The translations under genes were made by a program, and so were the position numbers. The notes beneath the pieces are model-generated. The model saw only the letters and a list, made by a program, of their open reading frames with translations, was not told the origin of the DNA and did no database searches. Shown here piece after piece: positions 8,493 to 16,064 of a stretch of DNA of 56,983 bases (position 1 is the stretch's first letter; the number at the start of each line of letters is the position of its first letter). The stretch spans positions 1 to 56,983 of the forward strand of contig JBAXWB010000031.1 in the NCBI GenBank assembly GCA_037128595.1, in the 5' to 3' direction. The DNA comes from a bacterium (GTDB lineage Bacteria > Verrucomicrobiota > Kiritimatiellia > CAIKKV01 > CAITUY01).

Positions 8493-8903
8493 TCACTGAT
8501 CGATATTTTCCAGCGTCAACGTCTCTGGATTGATCCGGCGGTAGTAACAATTCCGGGGCTGGGCCTTGGCATTTTTGGTATGGCAGATGCCACCCCGGCG
8601 CGGCCGAACCGTATAGACCAGCGAGTTCTGCTCGCAATTCACAAAGGCCTCCACGAGGTCAAAGGTTTCACCGGAGGTCTTGCCTTTTTCCCACAATTCA
8701 TTACGCGATGTACTCCACAGCACCACCGTGCGGGTAGCGAGCGTCTGCTTCATCGCGATTTCGTTGGTATAGGCCACCAGGATGACCTCGCGGGTATCCG
8801 CATTCTGGAGCGCAACCGGAATCACATCCGGGCACACTTTGGCGACTTTGGCGATCTTGCTGAAGTCCAAGGTTAACGCGAGACCTTCTTCTAATGCTTT
8901 CAT
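8493..8903 (-). CDS. hisI: Phosphoribosyl-AMP cyclohydrolase (HisI), divergent
   Basis: The 136-residue protein follows the HisI pattern: IPVALQNADTREVILVAYTNEIA, VLWSTSRNELWEKGKTSGETF, and a C-terminal CH...C zinc region (ICHTK, then RNCYY). HisI hydrolyses phosphoribosyl-AMP in histidine synthesis. The usual magnesium motif D-C-D-x-D is here N-C-E-Q-N, so the acidic ligands are mostly replaced while the three cysteines remain. I recall this variant in other PVC bacteria, so it may be a lineage form, but activity is not proved. AAGGAG sits 5 nt before the ATG. No other his genes are present in the window. Confidence 0.8.
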   Translation of the reverse strand: MKALEEGLALTLDFSKIAKVAKVCPDVIPVALQNADTREVILVAYTNEIAMKQTLATRTVVLWSTSRNELWEKGKTSGETFDLVEAFVNCEQNSLVYTVRPRRGGICHTKNAKAQPRNCYYRRINPETLTLENIDQ

Positions 8904-8947
8904 TTATTCTCCTTAAATTTTAAATTTAAATTATCTTGAACCTCTGC

Positions 8948-8976
8948 TTGACACCAGATGCCGGGCACGGCATTAT
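8948..8976 (+). promoter_or_regulatory. Sigma-70-type promoter of the tRNA-Val gene
   Basis: TTGACA at 8948-8953, a 17-nt spacer, and cattat at 8971-8976 (four of six consensus positions) end 14 nt before the mature tRNA 5' end. The spacing and position fit a stable-RNA promoter. Confidence 0.6.
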
Positions 8977-8990
8977 CCGCATCTCATTTC

Positions 8991-9067
8991 GGGTGTTTAG
9001 CTCAGTTGGTTAGAGCGCTTGCCTCACATGCAAGAGGTCACAGGTTCAAGTCCTGTAACGCCCACCA
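8991..9067 (+). tRNA. tRNA-Val (anticodon CAC)
   Basis: The 77-nt sequence folds as a cloverleaf. The acceptor GGGTGTT pairs with AACGCCC, the D-arm is AGCTCAGTTGGTTAGAGC, the anticodon stem CTTGC/GCAAG encloses the loop CTCACAT with anticodon CAC, and the T-arm contains GGTTCAAGTCC. The 3' CCA is encoded. It reads the GUG valine codon. Confidence 0.96.
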
Positions 9068-9131
9068 TCCTTCGTTCCGCGCCTCCGGCTTGAACTACGG
9101 ATGGTCTTCGACCGAATCCCTTTTCGTCCCC

Positions 9132-9752
9132 TTACCGGATACTCAGGCCAATCCCCGCGTACAGGCCATCAACATAGTTGGCTTCCGTGAAGAGGGTGAA
9201 ATTTTCATTGAACTGGTAAGACAAGCCCAGCGACAAGGCCGGATTGATCTCATTCTGTTTCGAGCTGGCACCCCATCGGGTTTCAATGGATTTATGAACA
9301 TAATCCAAACCGATTCCGCCATGGCAGAAAAGATGCGTCAAGACCGTCTCATCACTGAACACGACCATCCCGTTGCAACCGGTCAGTCCCAACAAATCGG
9401 TATTTGCCGAATAGCCGGCACCCCGGACACCGAGATCAATGAAATCGTTCGACATCAAGGTGTAGAGCATCCCGCCCTGAACGGCGAAATTGGCATCCCC
9501 CTCCCGGATATCAACCTGTCCCACATCCACGAATATCCGGAATTCATCCAACACCGACAGGGTGGTCCGGGCACCGTAAAAGTTCATATCCTGACCGACC
9601 ACGACGCCGGGCAACAGTTCCAGATTCCCCTGATCACGCGGTGTCGCCGTATCCATCACCGGCAACCCGACCATCTGGGCCGAGGCAAGTCCGACTGATC
9701 CCAGGAACAATCCCGCCACAACCCATCCCAAAGCCAACGTCTTTGTTCTCAT
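9132..9752 (-). CDS. Putative outer-membrane beta-barrel protein
   Basis: The 206-residue protein begins with a clear signal peptide (cleavage after ASA at about residue 25). The mature part consists of alternating strands rich in Gly, Asn and aromatic residues, with 'NPALSLGLSYQFNENFTLF' and 'YAGIGLSIR' near the end, typical of small beta-barrel or OmpA-barrel-like outer-membrane proteins. I do not recognise a named family. The ATG at 9752 is chosen because AAGGAG lies 9 nt upstream and it gives a proper signal peptide. It lies downstream of the rplT terminator and is probably a separate unit. Confidence 0.65.
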   Translation of the reverse strand: MRTKTLALGWVVAGLFLGSVGLASAQMVGLPVMDTATPRDQGNLELLPGVVVGQDMNFYGARTTLSVLDEFRIFVDVGQVDIREGDANFAVQGGMLYTLMSNDFIDLGVRGAGYSANTDLLGLTGCNGMVVFSDETVLTHLFCHGGIGLDYVHKSIETRWGASSKQNEINPALSLGLSYQFNENFTLFTEANYVDGLYAGIGLSIR

Positions 9753-9841
9753 GCTACGCTTCTCCTTAAACCATGCGTTCTCTTTCACCGCCGCCACTGC
9801 CCCGCATACTGCCCCAACAAGGAACCGGGGTCAAGTATTCC

Positions 9842-9869
9842 AAAAAAAAGGCCGCCCTTTCGAGCGGCC
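9842..9869 (-). terminator. Rho-independent terminator of the thrS-infC-rpmI-rplT operon
   Basis: Read on the minus strand, GGCCGC (9869-9864) pairs with GCGGCC (9855-9850) around an 8-nt loop and is followed by eight T. It starts 31 nt past the rplT stop codon. This is a textbook intrinsic terminator. Confidence 0.9.
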
Positions 9870-9900
9870 ACAACAGGTCCATACTACGTATTTACCTGAA

Positions 9901-10272
9901 TCAAGCCGTCGCCTTCTTGGCCAGGCCCTTTTTCGCCAACAGCACGATCTGGATGAACCCATCGGGATCGTTGAAGGCAATCTCGGCCATCATCTTGCGA
10001 TTCAAGTCGATGCCGGCCGCTTTCAGGCCCTCGATCAATCGGCTGTAGGCCAGCCCCTGCTCACGGCAGGCGGCGGACACGCGCAACGTCCAGAGCCGAC
10101 GATAGTCGTTCTTGACATTCTTGCGATGCACATAGGCCAACCGCATCGCGCGATCAACGGCCTCGGTGGCCTGACGGAATAATTTGCTGCGTGACCCGCG
10201 GAACCCGCTGGCGGCTTTTAATCTTACTTTCCGGCGCTTACGCGACGCCGGTGCATTGGTTGCTCTTGGCAT
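9901..10272 (-). CDS. rplT: 50S ribosomal protein L20
   Basis: The 123-residue, very basic protein matches L20 along its length: a basic N-terminal extension (RKRRKVRLKAASGFRGSRSKLF), then YVHRKNVKNDYRRLWTLRVSAACRE and the YSRLIEGLKAAGIDLNRKM region. It binds 23S rRNA early in large-subunit assembly and, in several bacteria, represses its own operon. It is the last gene of thrS-infC-rpmI-rplT and ends before a strong terminator. Confidence 0.98.
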   Translation of the reverse strand: MPRATNAPASRKRRKVRLKAASGFRGSRSKLFRQATEAVDRAMRLAYVHRKNVKNDYRRLWTLRVSAACREQGLAYSRLIEGLKAAGIDLNRKMMAEIAFNDPDGFIQIVLLAKKGLAKKATA

Positions 10273-10293
10273 AGTCTCGTCCTTTCAATTCGT

Positions 10294-10503
10294 TCAGATC
10301 ATTTCCGCAATACGCTTGTGATCGGTATCATGAACGACTTTACCACCGCGCATGTTCCGTTTACGTTTCCTCGACTTGCTGCTCAGAAGATGACCGCTGC
10401 CAGGACGCTGATAAATCAACTTCCCTGTGGCCGTCACTTTGATTCGCTTCGTCACCATCTTCTTCGTTTTTTTCTTAATCTTCTTCGCTTTTTTCTTAGC
10501 CAT
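10294..10503 (-). CDS. rpmI: 50S ribosomal protein L35
   Basis: The 69-residue basic protein has the L35 pattern: an N-terminal run of Lys, TATGKLIYQRPGSGHLLSSK, and KRKRNMRGG. The N-terminus is unusually Lys-rich (AKKKAKKIKKKTKK). The ATG at 10503 has GAGGAG upstream and gives normal length; a frame extending 13 codons further up has no support. rplT follows 21 nt downstream. Confidence 0.96.
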   Translation of the reverse strand: MAKKKAKKIKKKTKKMVTKRIKVTATGKLIYQRPGSGHLLSSKSRKRKRNMRGGKVVHDTDHKRIAEMI

Positions 10504-10560
10504 GATACTCCTCATTCCGGGGTCGACGCCACGTATTGGCACGAATGGTCCGCCATCCGG

Positions 10561-10595
10561 AAAAACAAGGGGGGGACTCTACCTGAGAGACCTTG
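10561..10595 (-). promoter_or_regulatory. Possible attenuator-like hairpin between infC and rpmI
   Basis: On the minus strand CAAGG (10595-10591) pairs with CCTTG (10570-10566), with an inner CTCT/AGAG pairing, and the stem is followed by TTTTT. It lies in the 120-nt gap where L20-controlled leaders are known in enterobacteria. This may be a regulatory attenuator for rpmI-rplT. The stem is short and the call is tentative. Confidence 0.35.
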
Positions 10596-10623
10596 CCCCG
10601 TAAAGCTTTTTCAAAAAATAACC

Positions 10624-11265
10624 TTAACGCGGAGGAATCGGCCTTGGCGCCATCACGGGTGACACGGGCGTCGAAACGCCGGACACCGCTGATGGAATAG
10701 GCAATCCCGTTCCCAGTCCCGCCGGGCGTGCTGCCCCGGGCGTAACCGGTTTTCCCGACCGCGGTCCCAGCACCATCACGATACTGCTGCCGATCAATTT
10801 CGGAGGCATATCCGGCTGAGCCACCTCTTCGCAGCTCTTCATCACGCGGTTGATCACCTCGAACCCGAGTTCACGGTGCGCATTCTCACGGCCACGGAAG
10901 TACAGGGAACACTTCACCTTCATCCCCTTTTCGAGGAATCCGTGAATGTGATTCACCTTCGTCTCAAAATCATGATCCGCCACATTCGCATGGAATTTAA
11001 CTTCCTTCATTTCGGCGGCATGCTGATGCTTGCGGGCATCCCGCTCCTTGCGGGCCTGCTCATACTTGAACTTCCCGAAGTCCATGATGCGACAGACGGG
11101 CGGCTCAGCATTGGGCGACACCTCAACCAGGTCAAGCCCGGCACGAACGGCCATGGACATGGCCTCACTGACGGTGACCACACCGAGCATATTCCCCTGC
11201 GAGTCAAGCAACCTGACCTGCGGACACCGAATCCGGTGATTTACTCTGATAGCTTGTGGACGAAT
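10624..11265 (-). CDS. infC: Translation initiation factor IF-3, AUU start
   Basis: The 213-residue protein contains the full IF-3 N-domain (VNHRIRCPQVRLLDSQGNMLGV, EVSPNAEPPVCRIMDFGKFKYE) and C-domain (MKEVKFHANVADHDFETKV...FLEKGMKVK). It has a long Pro/Ala-rich C-terminal tail of about 40 residues not found in most IF-3. The only start that keeps the conserved N-terminus is ATT at 11265. A strong AAGGAGGT sits 5 nt upstream and the previous codon row ends in the thrS stop. AUU starts are known for infC, where IF-3 represses its own rare start codon. thrS ends 3 nt upstream, so the two are coupled. Confidence 0.95.
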   Translation of the reverse strand: MRPQAIRVNHRIRCPQVRLLDSQGNMLGVVTVSEAMSMAVRAGLDLVEVSPNAEPPVCRIMDFGKFKYEQARKERDARKHQHAAEMKEVKFHANVADHDFETKVNHIHGFLEKGMKVKCSLYFRGRENAHRELGFEVINRVMKSCEEVAQPDMPPKLIGSSIVMVLGPRSGKPVTPGAARPAGLGTGLPIPSAVSGVSTPVSPVMAPRPIPPR

Positions 11266-11279
11266 TTCCTACCTCCTTG
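11266..11279 (-). promoter_or_regulatory. Strong Shine-Dalgarno fixing the infC AUU start
   Basis: Reading the minus strand, AAGGAGGT ends 5 nt before the ATT codon at 11265-11263. The thrS stop TAG (11271-11269) lies inside the spacer. No ATG, GTG or TTG lies at this spacing, so the ribosome site decides for ATT. Confidence 0.85.
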
Positions 11280-13032
11280 TTACGGGGCTTTCTGGGGCCC
11301 CTCGTTTACAACCAACGGCTTTGCTCACCACTTCCTCGCGCAGCATGCCAACCAACTCTTCAACTTTCATCGTACCCAGGTCCCCGGCCGTCCGGCTCCG
11401 GACCGAGACCAGGCCGGCCTCCGCCTCACGGGCACCCAAGATCAACATATAGGGAATCTTATCCATCTGGGCGTTACGGATCTTCGCGCCCAGTTTGTCG
11501 GAGCTCCGGTCGACCGCCACCCGGAATAACTCCTGGTTCAGGGTCGCCGCCAAGGCCTCCGCCGCCGGAAGCACCTTATCATTGATGGGCAGCACCCGGA
11601 CCTGTTCCGGTGCCAGCCATAACGGAAACGCCCCGGCATAGTGCTCAATCAACACCCCGAAGAACCGTTCCAGACTACCCAGGAGTGCCCGGTGCACCAT
11701 GTAGGGGCGATGCTCTTTCCCGTCATCGCCGTGATAGGCCAGTTCAAAGCGCTCCGGCAGATTAAAGTCAAACTGGATGGTGCTCATCTGCCATTCCCGG
11801 CCGATGGCATCCTTGACCTTCAAGTCGATCTTGGGCCCGTAAAAGGCGCCGCCCCCCTCATCGAGGACGAAGGGAATGTGTTCCGCTTCGAGGGCCTGTT
11901 TGAGGGATTCGGTGGCCTGCTCCCAGCGGGCGGGTTCGCCCACGGCCTTGGCAGGCTTGGTCGCCAGGTACGCGGTGATTTCGGTGAACCCGAATGAACG
12001 CCAGATCTGGAGGGCAAAAGCCACCGTCCGCTTGATTTCATCCACGATCTGATCCGGGGTGCAGAAAATATGGGCATCGTCCTGGGTAAAGCCCCGCACC
12101 CGCAACAGGCCGTGCAACACGCCCGTCTTCTCGTAGCGGTAGACCGTTCCCATCTCCGCCCAACGCAACGGCAGGTCGCGATAGGAGCGTTTATGACTCT
12201 TGTAGATCTGGATATGGAACGGGCAATTCATGGGCTTGGCGTAATAGGACACGTCATCCACCTTCATGGGCGCATACATATTCTCCGCGTAGAAGCCCAG
12301 ATGGCCCGAGGTCTCCCACAGGCCGGCCCGCCCGATATGCGGGGTATAGAGCAACTCGTAACCGCCCTTGAAATGCTCCTGGCGCCAATAGTCCTCAATG
12401 ATCGAGCGGACACGGGCGCCTTTGGGATGCCAATGGACCAACCCCGGTCCGACATCCTCCTGGATACTGAAGAGATCCAGCTCTTTACCTAATTTCCGGT
12501 GATCCCGCTTCAGCGCCTCTTCCTGTTGAAGCATCTGCGCATCGAGATCCGCCTGGGACAAGGCCACCATCCCGTAGACGCGCTGGAGCATCGGATTGGT
12601 CTCGATCCCGCGGAAATAGGATCCGGCCACGGACAGGAGTTTGAACGCCTTCAGTTCGCCTGTACTGGCCAGATGAGGGCCGCGGCACAAGTCGAGGAAA
12701 TCACCACACCGGTAGAAGCTGATGGTCTCCCCTGCCGGAATGTCATTCAGCCGCTCCAGCTTATAACGCTGGCCCTTGGCCTTCAACGCGGCCTCCGCCT
12801 GGGCGCGATCCATTTCCATCCGTTCAAACGGAAGATTGGCAGCCACGATCCGGGCCATTTCGGCCTCGATGGCAGGAAAATCCTCAGGAGTAAGACGTTT
12901 CGAGAGATCGAAATCGTAATAGAACCCGCTGTCGATAGCTGGTCCGATGTCCAACTGGACGTTCTCATACAGCCGGCAAATGGCAGCGGCCATGACATGC
13001 GCCGTACTATGGCGCAGAGTTTCTAAATCCAA
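11269..13032 (-). CDS. thrS: Threonyl-tRNA synthetase lacking the TGS domain
   Basis: The protein has about 587 residues. It starts directly with the editing/SAD domain (LRHSTAHVMAAAI, then the zinc-site-like CGDFLDLCRGPHLAS), followed by the class II catalytic core (MNCPFHIQIYKSHKRSYRDLPLRWAEMG, GFTQDDAHIF, GGAFYGPKIDL) and the anticodon-binding domain at the C-terminus. The usual N-terminal TGS domain of about 60 residues is absent. TTG at 13032 is chosen as start because GGAAGAGG lies about 8 nt upstream; another in-frame TTG at 13050 lacks a ribosome site. It is the first gene of the operon with infC, rpmI and rplT. Confidence 0.95.
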   Translation of the reverse strand: MDLETLRHSTAHVMAAAICRLYENVQLDIGPAIDSGFYYDFDLSKRLTPEDFPAIEAEMARIVAANLPFERMEMDRAQAEAALKAKGQRYKLERLNDIPAGETISFYRCGDFLDLCRGPHLASTGELKAFKLLSVAGSYFRGIETNPMLQRVYGMVALSQADLDAQMLQQEEALKRDHRKLGKELDLFSIQEDVGPGLVHWHPKGARVRSIIEDYWRQEHFKGGYELLYTPHIGRAGLWETSGHLGFYAENMYAPMKVDDVSYYAKPMNCPFHIQIYKSHKRSYRDLPLRWAEMGTVYRYEKTGVLHGLLRVRGFTQDDAHIFCTPDQIVDEIKRTVAFALQIWRSFGFTEITAYLATKPAKAVGEPARWEQATESLKQALEAEHIPFVLDEGGGAFYGPKIDLKVKDAIGREWQMSTIQFDFNLPERFELAYHGDDGKEHRPYMVHRALLGSLERFFGVLIEHYAGAFPLWLAPEQVRVLPINDKVLPAAEALAATLNQELFRVAVDRSSDKLGAKIRNAQMDKIPYMLILGAREAEAGLVSVRSRTAGDLGTMKVEELVGMLREEVVSKAVGCKRGAPESPVTRR

Positions 13033-13070
13033 GTGTATTACCTCTTCCAAAATTGATTAACAACCTGTCT

Positions 13071-13100
13071 ATATAACAGAAATCAAAGCCCTGGTGTCAA
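13071..13100 (-). promoter_or_regulatory. Promoter of the thrS operon
   Basis: On the minus strand TTGACA (13100-13095) is followed after 18 nt by TTATAT (13076-13071). The resulting leader would be only about 30 nt, so there is no room for a T-box or thrS-type operator structure. Confidence 0.6.
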
Positions 13101-13151
13101 CTGTTATAAAACAGAAGAGGGACGTCGAACGCCATCCTGAACCGGTATGTT

Positions 13152-13556
13152 TCAGCTCCCGCCGGAACTGACCACTGAAAGATTCGTCAAACCGAGTCGG
13201 GCGCACACATCCAGGAAGCCCACCAGTTGGCCATGCTGAGATTCGCTAGTGCATTGGATGAGAATGGTTTGCGACTTATCGATGCGGGACAGCCGTCCCA
13301 GTTTTTCGGAGAGGGTCGTCAGCGACATGGCGGCCCCATTGACCGTATACCCGCCAGGGAACACGGTGACCCGGATCGCTGAGATTCCTTGCCCCCCCTC
13401 CTCGGCCATGGGACGGTATACATTCAGATTCGCCATTACGTCGACGGGGTGGGCGGTGAGGATAAAAAAGGCCAATAATTGAAACGCCACGTCAATCATC
13501 GCCGTGAGATTAAGCTCGCCTGCCTGAAACCCATTGAGTCTGCGTTGCCTGGCCAT
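13152..13556 (-). CDS. ExbD/TolR-family biopolymer transport protein (orphan)
   Basis: The 134-residue protein has the ExbD layout: short cytosolic N-terminus, LTAMIDVAFQLLAFFIL transmembrane helix with the conserved Asp (D22) that takes part in proton flow, and a periplasmic domain of about 90 residues. ExbD works with ExbB and TonB (or TolQ/TolA) to energise the outer membrane. No ExbB or TonB gene is adjacent, which is unusual. It is divergent from the two small membrane protein genes that follow. Confidence 0.85.
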   Translation of the reverse strand: MARQRRLNGFQAGELNLTAMIDVAFQLLAFFILTAHPVDVMANLNVYRPMAEEGGQGISAIRVTVFPGGYTVNGAAMSLTTLSEKLGRLSRIDKSQTILIQCTSESQHGQLVGFLDVCARLGLTNLSVVSSGGS

Positions 13557-13710
13557 GAGAACCTCCCTCTATCCATGATTGGATCTCTTTCCCCTTATTA
13601 CGCAAAATCAGGAGTTCATTACAAAATAATCCGCCTGTTAATGGATATTGCATAAGGGGCCTGTTTCGTGCAAATTCAGCAGTCAATCAAACCAACCTAT
13701 GGGGATTATC

Positions 13711-14016
13711 ATGAAACAATGGCAGTATACGACATGCGTGATTCTGGGAGCGGCTTGCGTCGCTCTAAGCGCGGTGATTATTTTCACCTCACAGAGCAAT
13801 ATCACCCTGCAGAACACCATTCAGGCCCGCCAGCAGCAACTGAACAACAGCGTGCTGGGCGAACAGACCCAGCAGGTCGCCAACAATATCCTGCAGGACA
13901 TGGCGGCCACGGCGGCCGGCAATGAAAAAATGCGCAGCTTGCTTGCCAAATACGGCTACAACATCCCGGCCGTTTCCGCGCCGAAACCAACGCCTGCGAA
14001 AGAGGAGGAGAAATAA
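13711..14016 (+). CDS. Small single-span membrane protein with coiled coil, unknown
   Basis: I do not recognise this 101-residue protein. It has an N-terminal transmembrane or uncleaved signal helix (TTCVILGAACVALSAVIIF), then a Gln/Asn-rich helix (about 30-80) with coiled-coil character, and a charged Pro/Lys/Glu tail. The ATG at 13711 begins just before the helix; an in-frame ATG at 13699 is also possible. The next gene starts 3 nt downstream and encodes a protein of the same plan, so the two probably act together. Confidence 0.6.
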   Translation: MKQWQYTTCVILGAACVALSAVIIFTSQSNITLQNTIQARQQQLNNSVLGEQTQQVANNILQDMAATAAGNEKMRSLLAKYGYNIPAVSAPKPTPAKEEEK

Positions 14017-14019
14017 TCC

Positions 14020-14298
14020 ATGACCACTCAACCTGCCGTCAAATCCTATAGCGCCTTTCTTCCAGTGGTATTGATCGCCCTCGGGGTCATCACCCTGTTT
14101 TCATGGAACCTGATCATCGCCCTGAAACAGCACTCCTCCGGCCTGCGCATCAGCATCCAGCAGGAGCTCCAACTGACTCAAGCCACGCAGACCGAGGTGA
14201 AACTGAAAGCCATGATGTCGGACCTGCTTGATCTTTCCAAACAGGACAAGGACGCTCAAAAGATCGTCACCCGTTACAAAATCGCGATCAATAAATAA
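14020..14298 (+). CDS. Small single-span membrane protein, partner of the previous gene
   Basis: The 92-residue protein has a transmembrane helix at about 12-35 (FLPVVLIALGVITLFSWNLIIAL) followed by a Gln-rich helix that ends in a Lys-rich tail (QDKDAQKIVTRYKIAINK). It shares the membrane-helix plus coiled-coil plan of the gene 3 nt upstream. The function is unknown. The nearby divergent ExbD may or may not be related. Confidence 0.6.
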   Translation: MTTQPAVKSYSAFLPVVLIALGVITLFSWNLIIALKQHSSGLRISIQQELQLTQATQTEVKLKAMMSDLLDLSKQDKDAQKIVTRYKIAINK

Positions 14299-14431
14299 GC
14301 GTCATTTGGCTCGCCTGCTGAGGCGGAAAACAGTAATATGATCCTGGCGGGACGGAGAGTGCTCCTCTCCTTAAAGGTGCCTGCCGGACCCTGGCTGTAA
14401 GGCTGGGGTCTTTAGGTAGTTCCGGATTCTG

Positions 14432-16027
14432 ATGAGAATTCAAATTCAACAAGTGTCGGTTCCCCTCATCTATGAGGACGACGTCATCCTGCAACGTGTC
14501 AGCCGGAAAATAGGGTGCTCCCCCTCTGATCTCTCCCATCTCCAGATTCTCCGCCGCTCACTGGATGCCCGGCCGCGCAACCCGGAACCGGTGTTCGTCC
14601 TCTCGGTAGCCGTTGACCTCAGTCTGGCGGCGCTCCCCAAAGAGGCGCATCTTCCCAGCATTGAGATCCTCACCCCTCTCACCCCGCCCGTCCGCCTTCC
14701 CCCGCACCCCCGACCCTCTGGTACCCCCCGCCCCATTGTCGTGGGGGCCGGCCCAGCCGGCCTGATGGCGGCGTACACGCTGGCGATGGCCGGAGCCCGC
14801 CCGCTTTTGATTGAACGCGGGGAGGAGGCCACCGCCCGCGGCGCCAGGGTGGCACGTTTCTGGAATGACGGGACCTTGGACCCGGAAAGTAATGCTCTCT
14901 ACGGCGAAGGCGGGGCCGGACTGTTTTCGGACGGGAAACTCACCGCCCGCAGCAAGGAACGGGGCCGGATCCGGGAGTTCATGGAACTGCTCCACGCCTG
15001 CGGCGCCAGCGACTCCGTGCTGATTGACGCTGAACCCCATGTGGGAAGCGACCTCCTGCTGGAGATTGTGCCCCGGATACGCCAGCGCATTATTGACGCA
15101 GGCGGCGAGGTCCGCTTCGGGGCGCGGTTGGACAACGTGATTCTCGAGAATGGGCGCCTTCACGGGGTGATCATCAATGGGCAGGCCACGCCTTGTGAGG
15201 TCTGTGTATTGGCGGTCGGTCATAGTGCCCGGGATGTGTATGCCGTGCTGGCCCGGGCGGGGGTGGCGCTTTCACCCAAGCCGTTTGCCGTCGGGATCCG
15301 GTTGGAATTGCCACAAGCCACGATTGACAAGGCCCAGTACGGACGTTTTGCGGGGAGCCCGTTACTCGGTGCCGCCAGCTTCCGGCTGACCCGGCGCGAG
15401 GAACACGGACTCCGGGCCTGTTACAGTTTTTGCATGTGTCCGGGCGGCAAGGTGATCAGTTGCGCTTCGGAACCCGGCCGGTTGACCACCAATGGCATGA
15501 GCTATTCCAAGCGCTCATTGGCCATGGGGAATGCCGCCTTTCTCGTTCCCGTCGGGCCGGCCGATTATGCCGCGCATGAAATCCCGGCGCTAGCGGGGCT
15601 GGTCTTCCAACAGAAACTCGAAGAGGCGGCCTTTACGGCCGCCGGCGGCCAGTATCTCGTCCCCGCCACCCGGCTCGTTGATTTTCTGGCTGGCAAAGCC
15701 CCGAAGACACTGCCCGATCAGCGATCCTGTCCCCGCTCGGTCCCAGTTGAGTTCCGTAAAATCCTCCCCGACTTTGTCACCCGCACGTTGACCTCGGCCA
15801 TTCCCCCCATGCTCAAGGAGCTGAACGGGAGCAGACTGGATGAAGTGCTGCTGTATGCCCCCGAGACCCGCAGTTCAAGTCCGCTCTGGATCACACGGAA
15901 TCCCGAGGGGGAATCCATCAATACCCCGGGCTTGTATCCCGCAGGCGAAGGGGCGGGCTATGCCGGCGGCATCGTCAGCTCAGCCCTGGATGGAATGCGG
16001 GCGGGAGAAAAGATAGTTGAAAGTTGA
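14432..16027 (+). CDS. FAD-dependent oxidoreductase (COG2509-like)
   Basis: The 531-residue protein has an N-terminal extension of about 95 residues, then the Rossmann FAD motif VVGAGPAGLMAAYTLAMAG near residues 106-124 with the Glu that binds ribose (LLIERG). Later segments GEGGAGLFSDGKL and the C-terminal GLYPAGEGAGYAGGIVSSALDG match the uncharacterised FAD-dependent dehydrogenase family COG2509. Substrate and pathway are unknown. The last codons (KIVES, stop) lie inside a 17-bp inverted repeat shared with the convergent thiE. Confidence 0.88.
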   Translation: MRIQIQQVSVPLIYEDDVILQRVSRKIGCSPSDLSHLQILRRSLDARPRNPEPVFVLSVAVDLSLAALPKEAHLPSIEILTPLTPPVRLPPHPRPSGTPRPIVVGAGPAGLMAAYTLAMAGARPLLIERGEEATARGARVARFWNDGTLDPESNALYGEGGAGLFSDGKLTARSKERGRIREFMELLHACGASDSVLIDAEPHVGSDLLLEIVPRIRQRIIDAGGEVRFGARLDNVILENGRLHGVIINGQATPCEVCVLAVGHSARDVYAVLARAGVALSPKPFAVGIRLELPQATIDKAQYGRFAGSPLLGAASFRLTRREEHGLRACYSFCMCPGGKVISCASEPGRLTTNGMSYSKRSLAMGNAAFLVPVGPADYAAHEIPALAGLVFQQKLEEAAFTAAGGQYLVPATRLVDFLAGKAPKTLPDQRSCPRSVPVEFRKILPDFVTRTLTSAIPPMLKELNGSRLDEVLLYAPETRSSSPLWITRNPEGESINTPGLYPAGEGAGYAGGIVSSALDGMRAGEKIVES

Positions 16028-16064
16028 AAGTTCAGAGAAGAACTCTTAACTTTCAACTTTCAAC
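16016..16064. repeat. 17-bp perfect inverted repeat between convergent genes
   Basis: 16016-16032 is perfectly complementary to 16048-16064, with a 15-nt loop. The arm is built of a heptad (GTTGAAA) repeated. Both neighbouring genes end in it: the FAD enzyme ends in KIVES and thiE in SSKLKVES. The hairpin may act as a two-way terminator, although there is no T-run. Similar 'KLKVES' tails are a known kind of intergenic repeat that intrudes into gene ends. Confidence 0.7.

Noticed and set aside
13033-13151. Possible T-box or ThrRS operator upstream of thrS
   Set aside because: The promoter leaves a leader of only about 30 nt, and no T-box sequence is visible.
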